Part shown: positions 42,360 to 51,290 of the stretch, in pieces
Position numbering within the stretch: position 1 is the stretch's first letter
How the letters are laid out: every line of letters begins with the position of its first letter
Source of the DNA: MGBC163016 sp964469815
GTDB taxonomy: Bacteria > Actinomycetota > Coriobacteriia > Coriobacteriales > Eggerthellaceae
Assembly (NCBI GenBank): GCA_964469815.1
Contig: CAYXZC010000002.1
Span: forward strand, 1 to 64,000
DNA: 64,000 nucleotides
Reading direction: 5' to 3'
The notes under the pieces: model-generated
Told to the model about the DNA's origin: nothing
The model's input: the letters and a program-made list of their open reading frames with translations, nothing else
Databases searched by the model: none
Position numbers and translations under genes: made by a program

Positions 42360-45359
42360 CTAATCAGCCGAACCATCCTCTTCGGATCCCGAACCGACAA
42401 GCCATGTGTTCAATATCTTAACGAGCGAATCGATCTCGAGCGGCTTTGCGATATGGGCATTCATTCCGGACGCTTTCGCATGCTTCATATCCTCCGCGAA
42501 CGCATCTGCAGAAAGGGCGATGATCGGGATCTTCGCCAGGTCAGGTCTATCGGTGGCTGCGGCTCTTATAGCCTCAGTAGCCTCATAGCCGTTCATCACG
42601 GGCATCTGTATATCCATGAGCACGAGATCGTATTTGCCAGGCTCGCTGTTGATCAGAAGATCGTATGCGATGCGTCCATTCTCGGCATGGGTGACCTTAG
42701 CGCCCGTCATTCCGATGATCTCCGATGCGATCTCGGCTGCCATGGCATTATCCTCGGTCAAAAGGATGTGCTTGTCATCGAAACCGCAACTCTCCAGCAA
42801 CTCCGACTGATCAAGAGGATTCTCCCTCTTCCCGCTTAGCAGTTCGCGCATGACCTTGATCAGCCTGCTCCTGAACAAAGGCTTCATTATGAACGCATTC
42901 ACACCGGCAGCTCTTGCCTCGCTCTCGATGAGCGACCAATCGTACCCTGAAAGGATGATGATCGGAATGTGATTCTTGGCTTTTTGTCGGATCTCCTTCG
43001 CCGCTTCGATACCGCTCATGCCCGGCATGCGCCAATCGAGGATAACGGTGTTGAACGGATGATCCGTCTTATCCGCTGCCAAGACCTTCTCCACACCTTC
43101 CTGTCCGCTCAGTGCGTATTCGCTCGTCATGCCGATATCGGTCAGCATCTCACATGTGACGATGCATGTAGGCTCCTCGTCATCGACTACGAGCACATGC
43201 CCGCTGAGAAGATCCGAGTAATCCTCTTCATCGCAATCACGCAGCTTCAGATGGATGGTGACCGTGAATGTCGTGCCCACTCCAAGCTCTGAGTCCACAT
43301 CGATGGAGCCATTCATCAGATCCACTACGCTCTTTACGATGGACATGCCAAGGCCTGTGCCCTCGACCTTCGTAACGCGCGAATCGTTCGCGCGCGTGAA
43401 CGGCTCGAAGATGGTCTTCACGAAGTCCTCGCTCATACCGCAACCGGTATCTTCGAATTGGAATTCGTAGCAAGCGCTTCCATGTATACGGCTTTCCAAT
43501 TCGCGCATGCGCATGGTGATCCTGCCGCCCTCGGGCGTGAACTTCACGGCATTTCCCATGATGTTGACGAACACCTGCTGCAAACGTGTTGGATCGCCGA
43601 TGACATTCTCGTGCTTGATATCCACGAGCTCCGTGCGCAATTCCTGATGCTTCGCCTCGACCTGTGGATGCACGATCGTCATGAGGCTTTCGACCATCTC
43701 GGATATCTCGAAATTCTCCTCGGCAAGCGATATGTTGCCCGATTCGATCTTGGCCATATCGAGCACCTCGTTGATGAGCCCTAACAGATGATGGCTCGCA
43801 GATGAGATGTTCGCCAAGCAATCGCTCACGCGCTCCGGCTCATCCACATGCATGCTCGCGATAGCCGTCATGCCGATGATGGAGTTCATGGGGGTTCGGA
43901 TGTCATGCGACATAGAATTCAAGAAGTCGCTCTTAGCCTGAGATGCGTATTCTGCAGCCCTATATGCCTCTTGCAGCGCGAGCCGCTGGGCTGCTTCCCG
44001 CTCCTTCACATCGGTGACATCTTGAACCGTGATGAGTATGTTCTCGGGATCGCCATGGTTGTTCCTGACCAAAGCCAATACCGCCACCTGCATCCAAAGC
44101 TCACGATCGGGGTTGGCTTTCGTGGGAGAGCTGATGTGGTACTCGAACTGATAGTACGGATTGCCGTTCTTGAGCTCGTTGCGGATGGTATCCGGATCGA
44201 GCGCCTTCAATATCACCTCGGTGTATTCACCTGTCGCGCTATCGGATAGGGTACGACGAAGCGAATCGAAGCTGCCGTTGCTCGATAGATCGCGAAGATC
44301 GTTCTCCGCCTTCAAATACTGATACGAATTGTTCTTCAGATTCACTTCGAGCAGGCTATGGAAAAGATTCGTTGATGCATCGATGATGCGCGTTGCTTCC
44401 TGACGCTCGAGAAGGAGGATGTTCTGCCTTCTCTTGGACTGCACCAACAAAACGATGACGACGATCCCCGCAGCGACTAAGACACCGACCACCAAGATGA
44501 TGCCCGCAAAATTCGCATTCTCCAGCATCTCGTTCGTTATGACCTCGGGGAAAGAGCGCATGAGCATCCAATCGAAGTCTGCGAGCTTCGTAACATAGGT
44601 GCTCCCACCGCCATCGTTGGTCTTGTACACGAACGATGCGGGGATGCCCTCTTCGAAATCGCTCTTCAGTTCATCGATCCCGATAGACGTATCGCGACTG
44701 TCTTCGATAAGGTTGAAAACATTGTCGTATTCATTGTCGGACTCGATCGATCGAGCGACTATGTCTCCATCAGGACTGCAAAGGAAGGTAGTGGTCTCGA
44801 CTCCGAAAAATGCCGTGTTCATGTATCCCGAGAGCGTATCTTCCCTGTATGCACCCGACATCACACCTATGACCTCGCCGTTGTGTATGACAGGAGCGAA
44901 GAAGGCCATGATGTTCTGCTCGTCGAAAGCGGCGCTCGCATAAGCACATATTCCCGATTCACCCTGCATTCCCAAGATGAAATACTCACGGTCGACAACA
45001 TTCTCAACGAGACCATCGTTTCGATATGCTTCGCCTTCCTTATTGGTGAAGAAGGTGTAATCGAAGGATGCCATATCGATGCTCGCGGCTACTTCTGCCG
45101 GGTCGAGATCATCCACGGTGATGTTGCTCTCATACACCGTAGCAGCACTTTCGATGATGCCCAGAGATGTGCTCAGAAGGTCATTGATACGACGTGCGGT
45201 CTGTTCGGTGGATCCTTCCAGATAGCGAGCATTCTGCTCGTTGATGCGATTCGTGTTCGCTGCCATGAACAGCAAAAGCGCTACCACTACCACCACAACA
45301 GCGGCTATAGCGGCGATTATCCTGTTCCTTGCAATGCCTTTTGTGTTCTCATTCGTCAT
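42360..45359 (-). CDS. Hybrid sensor histidine kinase with two receiver domains
   Basis: A 999-residue membrane kinase. Domains in order: membrane span (residues about 13-33), extracellular dCache-like sensor (about 35-275), second span (about 278-300), PAS-like linker, HisKA with phospho-His in SMSHDIRTPMNSIIGM, HATPase_c with NIMGNAVKFTPEGG and VEGTGLGMSIV, REC1 with Asp in VILDWRMPGMSG and REC2 with Asp in LVLMDIQMPVMNG. No internal Hpt domain is present; a separate Hpt gene lies 36 bases upstream, giving a full phosphorelay. The ligand is unknown. Confidence 0.92.
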   Translation of the reverse strand: MTNENTKGIARNRIIAAIAAVVVVVVALLLFMAANTNRINEQNARYLEGSTEQTARRINDLLSTSLGIIESAATVYESNITVDDLDPAEVAASIDMASFDYTFFTNKEGEAYRNDGLVENVVDREYFILGMQGESGICAYASAAFDEQNIMAFFAPVIHNGEVIGVMSGAYREDTLSGYMNTAFFGVETTTFLCSPDGDIVARSIESDNEYDNVFNLIEDSRDTSIGIDELKSDFEEGIPASFVYKTNDGGGSTYVTKLADFDWMLMRSFPEVITNEMLENANFAGIILVVGVLVAAGIVVIVLLVQSKRRQNILLLERQEATRIIDASTNLFHSLLEVNLKNNSYQYLKAENDLRDLSSNGSFDSLRRTLSDSATGEYTEVILKALDPDTIRNELKNGNPYYQFEYHISSPTKANPDRELWMQVAVLALVRNNHGDPENILITVQDVTDVKEREAAQRLALQEAYRAAEYASQAKSDFLNSMSHDIRTPMNSIIGMTAIASMHVDEPERVSDCLANISSASHHLLGLINEVLDMAKIESGNISLAEENFEISEMVESLMTIVHPQVEAKHQELRTELVDIKHENVIGDPTRLQQVFVNIMGNAVKFTPEGGRITMRMRELESRIHGSACYEFQFEDTGCGMSEDFVKTIFEPFTRANDSRVTKVEGTGLGMSIVKSVVDLMNGSIDVDSELGVGTTFTVTIHLKLRDCDEEDYSDLLSGHVLVVDDEEPTCIVTCEMLTDIGMTSEYALSGQEGVEKVLAADKTDHPFNTVILDWRMPGMSGIEAAKEIRQKAKNHIPIIILSGYDWSLIESEARAAGVNAFIMKPLFRSRLIKVMRELLSGKRENPLDQSELLESCGFDDKHILLTEDNAMAAEIASEIIGMTGAKVTHAENGRIAYDLLINSEPGKYDLVLMDIQMPVMNGYEATEAIRAAATDRPDLAKIPIIALSADAFAEDMKHAKASGMNAHIAKPLEIDSLVKILNTWLVGSGSEEDGSAD

Positions 45360-45395
45360 AGTATGGGCAACCTTTTCCGATGTTCGCTCTACGAG

Positions 45396-45761
45396 CTAGT
45401 CTATGAGCCCTCTAGCCTCCACCGCTTGCTTGTAAGCGGCAGAAACCTCAACCATCAACTCGTCGGCGTTCTCGGGATGGGCGGGAACACCCGCATCATC
45501 CGGGCGAAGAGCATCTGCGAGCTCGCTTGCAGGATCGGCCAGCTTCGTAAGCCCAAGATCGCGCGCTACGCCCTTCAAGGTGTGAGCCGCACGAAATGCT
45601 TCTTTGAGGTTACCCGAATCGAGACTGGCAACCAGATTCTCGTAAGTAGGATCCTCGAAGAACAAATTGACGAACTTGGTTATCCTCTCATCGGTCAAGA
45701 GCCTTGCCTTGACGCCATCGTAATCACCATCGATGCTTGCATAAAAAACCTCGAGGGGCAT
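45396..45761 (-). CDS. Hpt histidine phosphotransfer protein
   Basis: A 121-residue four-helix Hpt protein with the phospho-histidine in AAHTLKGVARDLGL. The ATG at 45761 has AAGGAG six bases upstream and gives MPLEVFYASIDGDYDGVK. It likely moves phosphate between the receiver domains of the hybrid kinase and the receiver of the next-door HD-GYP/GGDEF protein. Position and direction support a three-gene phosphorelay. Confidence 0.9.
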   Translation of the reverse strand: MPLEVFYASIDGDYDGVKARLLTDERITKFVNLFFEDPTYENLVASLDSGNLKEAFRAAHTLKGVARDLGLTKLADPASELADALRPDDAGVPAHPENADELMVEVSAAYKQAVEARGLID

Positions 45762-45870
45762 TGCGGTCTCCTTCAATCGTTTGAACCGATGAACGAACAT
45801 GCATTCTGCGGTCTATTCTCCTTATGGATATCATACTCTAAAGACATCGATCGATTCACAGCATACTGCA

Positions 45871-47976
45871 TCAATTTGCAGCAGATTCACCATCGCTCTC
45901 GATAGCCGAGATGACACTTCCTTCTTCTCGGCCGAAATTCGTATCGATGCCATAGACATAACCGCCGCGCCCATTGCGCTTCATGGTGTATAACGCCTGG
46001 TCAGCCCGCTTGAACAGCTCATCGTATTCCATATCGGAACCGTTCACACACTCGACCCCCATGCTCACAGATATGGGGAAATCCTGGAAATTGCCGGTTA
46101 TCGAGCTATAGATACGATCAACGAGAGGTTTAGGATCGGAATCGAGCTCCATGCATATAAGGAACTCATCGCCTCCGACCCGCGCGACAACATCGTCATC
46201 ACGAACGCTATTGCGCAGCTTCTTCGATAGGTGCTTGAGAACCTCATCGCCGAAGAGATGACCATACTCGTCATTGGCATTCTTGAAGTTGTCCATATCG
46301 AGAACCATCAGCACGAAGGTATCCGTCGGGTTCTCCCTCATTCGAGTGGAGATGATCTTGCGCGCATACGCATGATTCGCAAGCCCGGTCAATGAATCCT
46401 GTGTGGCCTTTCGCTCAAGATCGCTCAAGCGCGCGCGGCTTTCATGGATATCCACGAGCTTGCCGATGGCGCCTAGGAACTCCTTGCCCGTCTTCGTCTC
46501 CTCCCACATGGCGCGCGCATCGAGATGGAACCATCTCGGCTCACCTTCAACGCTGCCTTGCAGGTCGAATTGCACGATCGGATCCTCTATCGAAGAGCCT
46601 CTAAGGGAATCGCGCAGCTTTTCCATGTTCTCTGCGCCGAAGATATCCAACAACTGCTCATCCTGCATGGGATTGTGGATGGTCTCGTGAAGCCCGAGCT
46701 TGTTCACACTGTAATCATGCACGATAGCGATGGGTGGATCGATCGTGTACTCGAACTGGATCTCGTTGGACATCTGGGCATAGAAGTTGTATTTCATGCG
46801 CTCGTAGTCGAGCAGGTCGAGCGTGCGATTGGACGGAGTGAGCATGTCGGATTTCATGGTACGGTCAACAGCGCTGTTGATATCCATATTGGTGTTGGTG
46901 GAAAGCGATGAGAGCTTCAGCTCGTCTTGGATCTCATCGGCTATATCCTTCAAGCACTCCAAGAGGAACGGATCGAAGCTTCCGCACTCCCCGTTCAGGA
47001 TCATCTCCATTGCCTTTTCATGAGGGAAGGCATCTTTGTAAACGCGCTTTGAGGTAAGGGCATCATATACATCGGCCAGCGAAACCACCTGTGCGCTGAT
47101 CGGGATCTCATCGCCTTTGAGCCCATCGGGATAGCCCCGTCCATCAAAGCGCTCGTGATGCCAACGGCAGATCTCATACGATATCTTGATTATGGGCTCT
47201 TCCTCGAAATTCGGAAGGCTCTTCAGCATGTTCGCGCCGATGGCGGAATGCGTCTTCATCAAGGCGAATTCCTCATCGGTGAGCTTTCCCGGTTTGTTGA
47301 GGATCTCTTCCGGAATGGAGATCTTGCCGATATCATGCAGGCTCGATGCGAGCTTTATCGTTGAGATGAGATCGGGCGTGAGGGAATACCTGTCTGTTTT
47401 TGTGGCTATATGCTTGAGGAGCATTTCGGTCAGAGTGTTCACGTGAAGGACGTGCAGACCGCTCTCACCGTTGCGGAATTCCACTATCTGGCTGAGGATG
47501 GAAACCATCATCCCGACCGATTTCTCGCGCTGGTATATCTCATCTTCCACCATACCGGCCAATGCAGCCTGCTTCGCATAGAGCATGAGCGTGTTCGTAA
47601 CGCGCCTGCGAACGATGGAGGTGTCGAAAGGACGGCTGATGAAGTCGGTCACGCCTAGAGCATATGCGCGCTCTATGGTGGAGGAATTGTTCTCGGATGA
47701 CACCATGATGACCGGGATCTCCTTGATCCAGCCCTGCTTGTTCATGACGGCCAGCACCTCAAGACCGTCCATCTCGGGCATCACGATATCGAGTAGCATG
47801 AGCGAGACCCGCGACCCCAACTCACGCATGGTCGCGATGGCCTCCACCCCATTCGCCGCTTCGATGATCTCGTATTCATCGCCCAACATATCCGCCAAAA
47901 GGGCTCTGTTCACAGCAAAATCATCAACGATGAGGATGATCTGCTTACGTTGAGTCGTGTCGTTTTGGTTGCTCAA
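45871..47976 (-). CDS. REC-HD-GYP-PAS-GGDEF c-di-GMP response regulator
   Basis: A 701-residue regulator. Domains in order: REC (residues about 12-130, Asp in LMLLDIVMPEMDG), HD-GYP (about 165-365; LHDIGKISIPEEILNKPGKL and HHERFDGRGYPDG, catalytic motifs intact), a PAS-like region (about 400-520) and GGDEF (about 525-685; DMDNFKNANDEYGH, RVGGDEF, with an RxxD inhibition site five residues before). It could make and break cyclic-di-GMP. A TTG start with GGAGG about 11 bases upstream is the only fitting start. It is the first gene of the phosphorelay and pilus block. Confidence 0.93.
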   Translation of the reverse strand: MSNQNDTTQRKQIILIVDDFAVNRALLADMLGDEYEIIEAANGVEAIATMRELGSRVSLMLLDIVMPEMDGLEVLAVMNKQGWIKEIPVIMVSSENNSSTIERAYALGVTDFISRPFDTSIVRRRVTNTLMLYAKQAALAGMVEDEIYQREKSVGMMVSILSQIVEFRNGESGLHVLHVNTLTEMLLKHIATKTDRYSLTPDLISTIKLASSLHDIGKISIPEEILNKPGKLTDEEFALMKTHSAIGANMLKSLPNFEEEPIIKISYEICRWHHERFDGRGYPDGLKGDEIPISAQVVSLADVYDALTSKRVYKDAFPHEKAMEMILNGECGSFDPFLLECLKDIADEIQDELKLSSLSTNTNMDINSAVDRTMKSDMLTPSNRTLDLLDYERMKYNFYAQMSNEIQFEYTIDPPIAIVHDYSVNKLGLHETIHNPMQDEQLLDIFGAENMEKLRDSLRGSSIEDPIVQFDLQGSVEGEPRWFHLDARAMWEETKTGKEFLGAIGKLVDIHESRARLSDLERKATQDSLTGLANHAYARKIISTRMRENPTDTFVLMVLDMDNFKNANDEYGHLFGDEVLKHLSKKLRNSVRDDDVVARVGGDEFLICMELDSDPKPLVDRIYSSITGNFQDFPISVSMGVECVNGSDMEYDELFKRADQALYTMKRNGRGGYVYGIDTNFGREEGSVISAIESDGESAAN

Positions 47977-48107
47977 TTTCCGAAAGACCTCCCCCTATCG
48001 GTTTGGAACATATCGAATGTAGAACGTCTTTTTCCTTCTTGCGTACATGATACATTGTCAACACATCATCATTCCGGCGAATCGCTCTTTATACGGAAAA
48101 ACCATCA

Positions 48108-48269
48108 ATGAAAGGCACCTCTAAAAGCAGCCTAGCCCATCTCTCCTTTTCATGTATCAAGCGCGCTGAGCACATCGCTTCCAAGAACAACAACCTTGCG
48201 GTATCCGCGAAGATCCGCGAAAAGGCCAGCCGGATGCGAAGTGACCCATTATACGCAATAGTGCGCTAG
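48108..48269 (+). CDS. Candidate small basic protein
   Basis: A 53-codon frame from an ATG at 48108 in the 289-base gap between two minus-strand genes; its stop overlaps the U32 gene stop in the opposite direction. The product is basic and helix-prone (KIREKASRMRSDPLYAIVR at the end). There is only a weak GGA near the expected ribosome site. Probably a chance frame, but composition is protein-like. Confidence 0.2.
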   Translation: MKGTSKSSLAHLSFSCIKRAEHIASKNNNLAVSAKIREKASRMRSDPLYAIVR

Positions 48270-49666
48270 ATATGCCTCGCGGATCGGCGATAAGTCCTAG
48301 ATCTGACGAACGCACCCTCAACCGATCCAATGGCGCTATCCACCGCATAGATGTTGCAAGAGCGATTGGCCACATCCACGCGGGCAGACTCGCTGATATG
48401 CGATCCGTATTCATCCGTCAAAGGGCATTCAGGATCATCTATATCGCCGAATCTTTCCACCATTTCATCGAAGGACTCGGCAACGAGCCTCAGATCATGG
48501 ACGGTGAAGCTTTGAGCGGCCGATCCCGGATCCAGCAGCTCCAGCTCGTCTTCTTCTTGGAACCGATTCCGGCATCGCAACAACAAAGTGAAAGGAAGTT
48601 CGCGCGAACCATTGGGGATGCAGCCGACAACATCAGCGACATGGATAGTTTCCTGCTCATACCCGTCAAAATCATCGGCCTGTTCGGGATCTCCATAGAA
48701 GAAACCGGTTCCGAACGGTCGATGCGACACGCCGCCGACCTCCCGTCGAAGCTGCGCACACAAGGATCTGTAAGCATCGGGAGTGTCATACAGGGCATCA
48801 AGCGCAAGCCTATAGGCATTCACGACATTGGCCACATAGAACGCCTTCTTATTCCGACCTTCTATCTTGATCGAATCCACTCCTACGCGCGCCAGATCAT
48901 CCAAATGATCGATCATGCACAGATCCTTCGCATTCAAGATGAATGTGGAACCGGCGTCCTCTTCGATAGGAAAGTGGAGTCCCGGCCGCTTCTCCTCTTC
49001 GAGCGTATATTCCCACCTGCATGGCTGCGTGCAGTTGCCCTTATTGCCCGAGCGTCCTGTCAGATAAGAACTGATGAGGCAACGGCTGGATACCGCCATG
49101 CATTGCGCTCCGTGCGCGAATGCCTCGATCTGCATATCATCCGGGATCTTATCGCGCATCGACGCGATATCCTCAAGCGTCATCTCACGGGCGCACACGA
49201 CCCTCTTAGCGCCGAGCTCGTAGTACACCTTCGCCGCCTCGGCATTGGCGACCGAAGCCTGCGTGCTCACATGAAGCTCGCATCCGGGCGCATAACGGCG
49301 AGCCAAAGAGAAAGCCCCCAGATCGCCGATGATGAGCGCATCCACACCCGAGTCGTCCACCCGTTCTAGGAATCGGGGCAGCTCTTCTGTATCGGATGGC
49401 ATCATCAAGGTATTGCATGTCAGATGCACCTTCACGCCGGATGCATGCGCAAGCCGAACCGCTTCGGGCAGCTCTTCCATCGAGAAATTAGCCGCACGAG
49501 CCCGCATGCCGAAGCGATCCGCTGCCAGATAGACGGCATCCGCCCCAAAATCGATAGCTGCCCTCAACTGCTCCATGCCACCTGCCGGCGCGAGCAGTTC
49601 CATGCGCTTTGCGTGCTCGGGCTTCTTCGCTTTGCTATCCACGTTGTCGATATCCTTTTCCTTCAT
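48266..49666 (-). CDS. U32 family peptidase-like protein (RlhA-type)
   Basis: A 466-residue protein of peptidase family U32. The barrel starts MELLAPAGGMEQLRAAIDFG, with ADAVYLAADRFGMRA and the signature EAFAHGAQCMAVSSRCLISS followed by SGNKGNCTQPCRW, the cysteine cluster shared with enzymes that modify rRNA or tRNA (RlhA, TrhP). A true peptidase role is doubtful for this group; an iron-sulfur-dependent hydroxylation role is inferred from relatives. A basic 20-residue lead precedes the barrel, so the start is not certain. Divergent from ispD. Confidence 0.9.
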   Translation of the reverse strand: MKEKDIDNVDSKAKKPEHAKRMELLAPAGGMEQLRAAIDFGADAVYLAADRFGMRARAANFSMEELPEAVRLAHASGVKVHLTCNTLMMPSDTEELPRFLERVDDSGVDALIIGDLGAFSLARRYAPGCELHVSTQASVANAEAAKVYYELGAKRVVCAREMTLEDIASMRDKIPDDMQIEAFAHGAQCMAVSSRCLISSYLTGRSGNKGNCTQPCRWEYTLEEEKRPGLHFPIEEDAGSTFILNAKDLCMIDHLDDLARVGVDSIKIEGRNKKAFYVANVVNAYRLALDALYDTPDAYRSLCAQLRREVGGVSHRPFGTGFFYGDPEQADDFDGYEQETIHVADVVGCIPNGSRELPFTLLLRCRNRFQEEDELELLDPGSAAQSFTVHDLRLVAESFDEMVERFGDIDDPECPLTDEYGSHISESARVDVANRSCNIYAVDSAIGSVEGAFVRSRTYRRSARHI

Positions 49667-49838
49667 GATGCCATTGTATCAACCGTGCGTACAAACGGAA
49701 ATGCGACGATGGGATCCATTCATATTGCCACGCTTCCACATCGATCGCCGCATTCGGCTTGCCCGCACAAAGAGCAAAGCCCGACCAAAAAAGGTTATAC
49801 TTACTTCCAATGACCCGAGCTTAGAAGGTAAGGTTTCC

Positions 49839-50693
49839 ATGACCCAAACGATCGACCCTGTTTTCACTCCCGATGCACTGAGGATGCCCGAACTGATCTC
49901 GCAGGTTCTAGGAGATGCGGTCTCGAGCAGGACTGAGGGGCAGCTTATCGGCAAGATGGACAAGAATCCCAAGACCGCAGCCATCATCCTAGCCGGAGGA
50001 ACGGGCGAAAGGTTCGGCCGGGAAGGCGGCAAGCAACTCGTGGAGATCGCAGGGAAGCCTGTGCTTACTTGGTCGGCAGAGGCATTCGATGCCGTGGGAG
50101 ATATCGGTCTTATCGTGATAGTGTGTCCTGAGGATCGGATGGACGAATACCTGAAAAGAGCCGTGGATCCGTTTCCCTTCGTAACACCCGTCGTCATGGC
50201 TCCTGCAGGATCGATCCGCCAAGAATCCGCTTTCTCGGGACTTGAGAACGTCCCGGATGATTTCGAATTCGTCGTCATCCACGATGGCGCGCGTCCGCTG
50301 ATCACCCCCGAGCTCATCTTGCACACCATCAACACCGTTAAAGGCAACCTCGATGCCGACGGCGCAGTAGTGGCGCACCCGGCTATCGACACCTTGAAGG
50401 TGGTCGAGGACGGGGTCATCACAGGAACGCCTGATCGCAAGTATTTCTGGAATGCACAGACCCCACAGGTCTTCAGGATAGGCATCTACAGGCGCGCACA
50501 AGCATCCGCCATGTCCGACGGGTTCGTAGGAACGGACGATTCATCCCTGATCGAGCGCATGGGCGGCCGGGTACTCGTCGTCGAGGGCAAGCGGGACAAT
50601 ATAAAGCTGACAGTTCCTGAAGATTACACCCTCTTGGCTTCAGCCGTGCATACCATGTTCGAGAACGAACACAACAGGCCATATCTGAAGTAG
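49839..50693 (+). CDS. ispD: 2-C-methyl-D-erythritol 4-phosphate cytidylyltransferase
   Basis: A 284-residue enzyme of the non-mevalonate isoprenoid pathway that attaches CMP to MEP. The nucleotidyltransferase motif is AAIILAGGTGERFG with Lys in EGGKQLVEI; VVIHDGARPLI, DTLKVV and WNAQTPQVFR follow. About 45 residues precede the usual N-terminus (family length is about 230). The ATG at 49839 has AAGG upstream; the internal ATG at 49956 lacks a site, so the longer form is chosen with caution. It is followed by ispF and cysS in an operon. Confidence 0.93.
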   Translation: MTQTIDPVFTPDALRMPELISQVLGDAVSSRTEGQLIGKMDKNPKTAAIILAGGTGERFGREGGKQLVEIAGKPVLTWSAEAFDAVGDIGLIVIVCPEDRMDEYLKRAVDPFPFVTPVVMAPAGSIRQESAFSGLENVPDDFEFVVIHDGARPLITPELILHTINTVKGNLDADGAVVAHPAIDTLKVVEDGVITGTPDRKYFWNAQTPQVFRIGIYRRAQASAMSDGFVGTDDSSLIERMGGRVLVVEGKRDNIKLTVPEDYTLLASAVHTMFENEHNRPYLK

Positions 50694-50732
50694 CACCGAT
50701 CGCGCCGCTCGTTGATAAGAAGAAGGATGATC

Positions 50733-51245
50733 ATGATGACCGATATCGGTTCTGACATGAAGAAACTGCGCACCGGATTCGGCATGGATGTCCATGCTCT
50801 CGTACCGGGAAGGAGGCTTGTCCTCGGAGGGGTCGAGATAGAGCACTACCTCGGATTGGATGGGCATTCGGATGCAGACGTGCTGGCTCACGCCATAGCA
50901 GATGCGCTGCTCGGAGCTGCGCGAGAAGGCGATATCGGCAAGCTGTTCCCAGATGATGACCCGCAATATGAAGGCGCGGATTCCATGGTTCTGCTTAGCA
51001 AAGTGGCGGATCATATCAGGGATCTAGGCTTTGAGATCATCGATGTTGACAGCGTTATAGCAGCGCAAGCGCCGAAGCTCTCACCATACAGGGATGAGAT
51101 GAGAGCGAACCTGTCTTTTGCCATGGGAATAGAAGTGGATCATGTGGGTGTGAAAGCAACCACAACAGAACAACTTGGCTACGTTGGCCGCAGCGAAGGG
51201 ATGAGCGTTTTCGCTTCTTGCATACTGATGAAGACGAACCGATAG
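50733..51245 (+). CDS. ispF: 2-C-methyl-D-erythritol 2,4-cyclodiphosphate synthase
   Basis: A 170-residue trimeric zinc enzyme that cyclises CDP-ME-2-phosphate to MEcPP. Zinc-site residues are in GFGMDVHALVPGR, and HSDADVLAHAIADALLGAA, GDIGKLFPDDD and VKATTTEQLGYVGRSEG are typical. The ATG at 50733 (with another at 50736) follows AGAAGGA. It lies 39 bases after ispD. The intervening ispE is not in this window. Confidence 0.96.
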   Translation: MMTDIGSDMKKLRTGFGMDVHALVPGRRLVLGGVEIEHYLGLDGHSDADVLAHAIADALLGAAREGDIGKLFPDDDPQYEGADSMVLLSKVADHIRDLGFEIIDVDSVIAAQAPKLSPYRDEMRANLSFAMGIEVDHVGVKATTTEQLGYVGRSEGMSVFASCILMKTNR

Positions 51246-51290
51246 AACTTAACCGATAGAATTTGGGATGGCTTGAAGAAGGAGTCACAG

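Noticed and set aside
48272..49369. 365-codon plus-strand open frame
   Set aside because: It is antisense to the U32 gene and lacks a ribosome site and family features.
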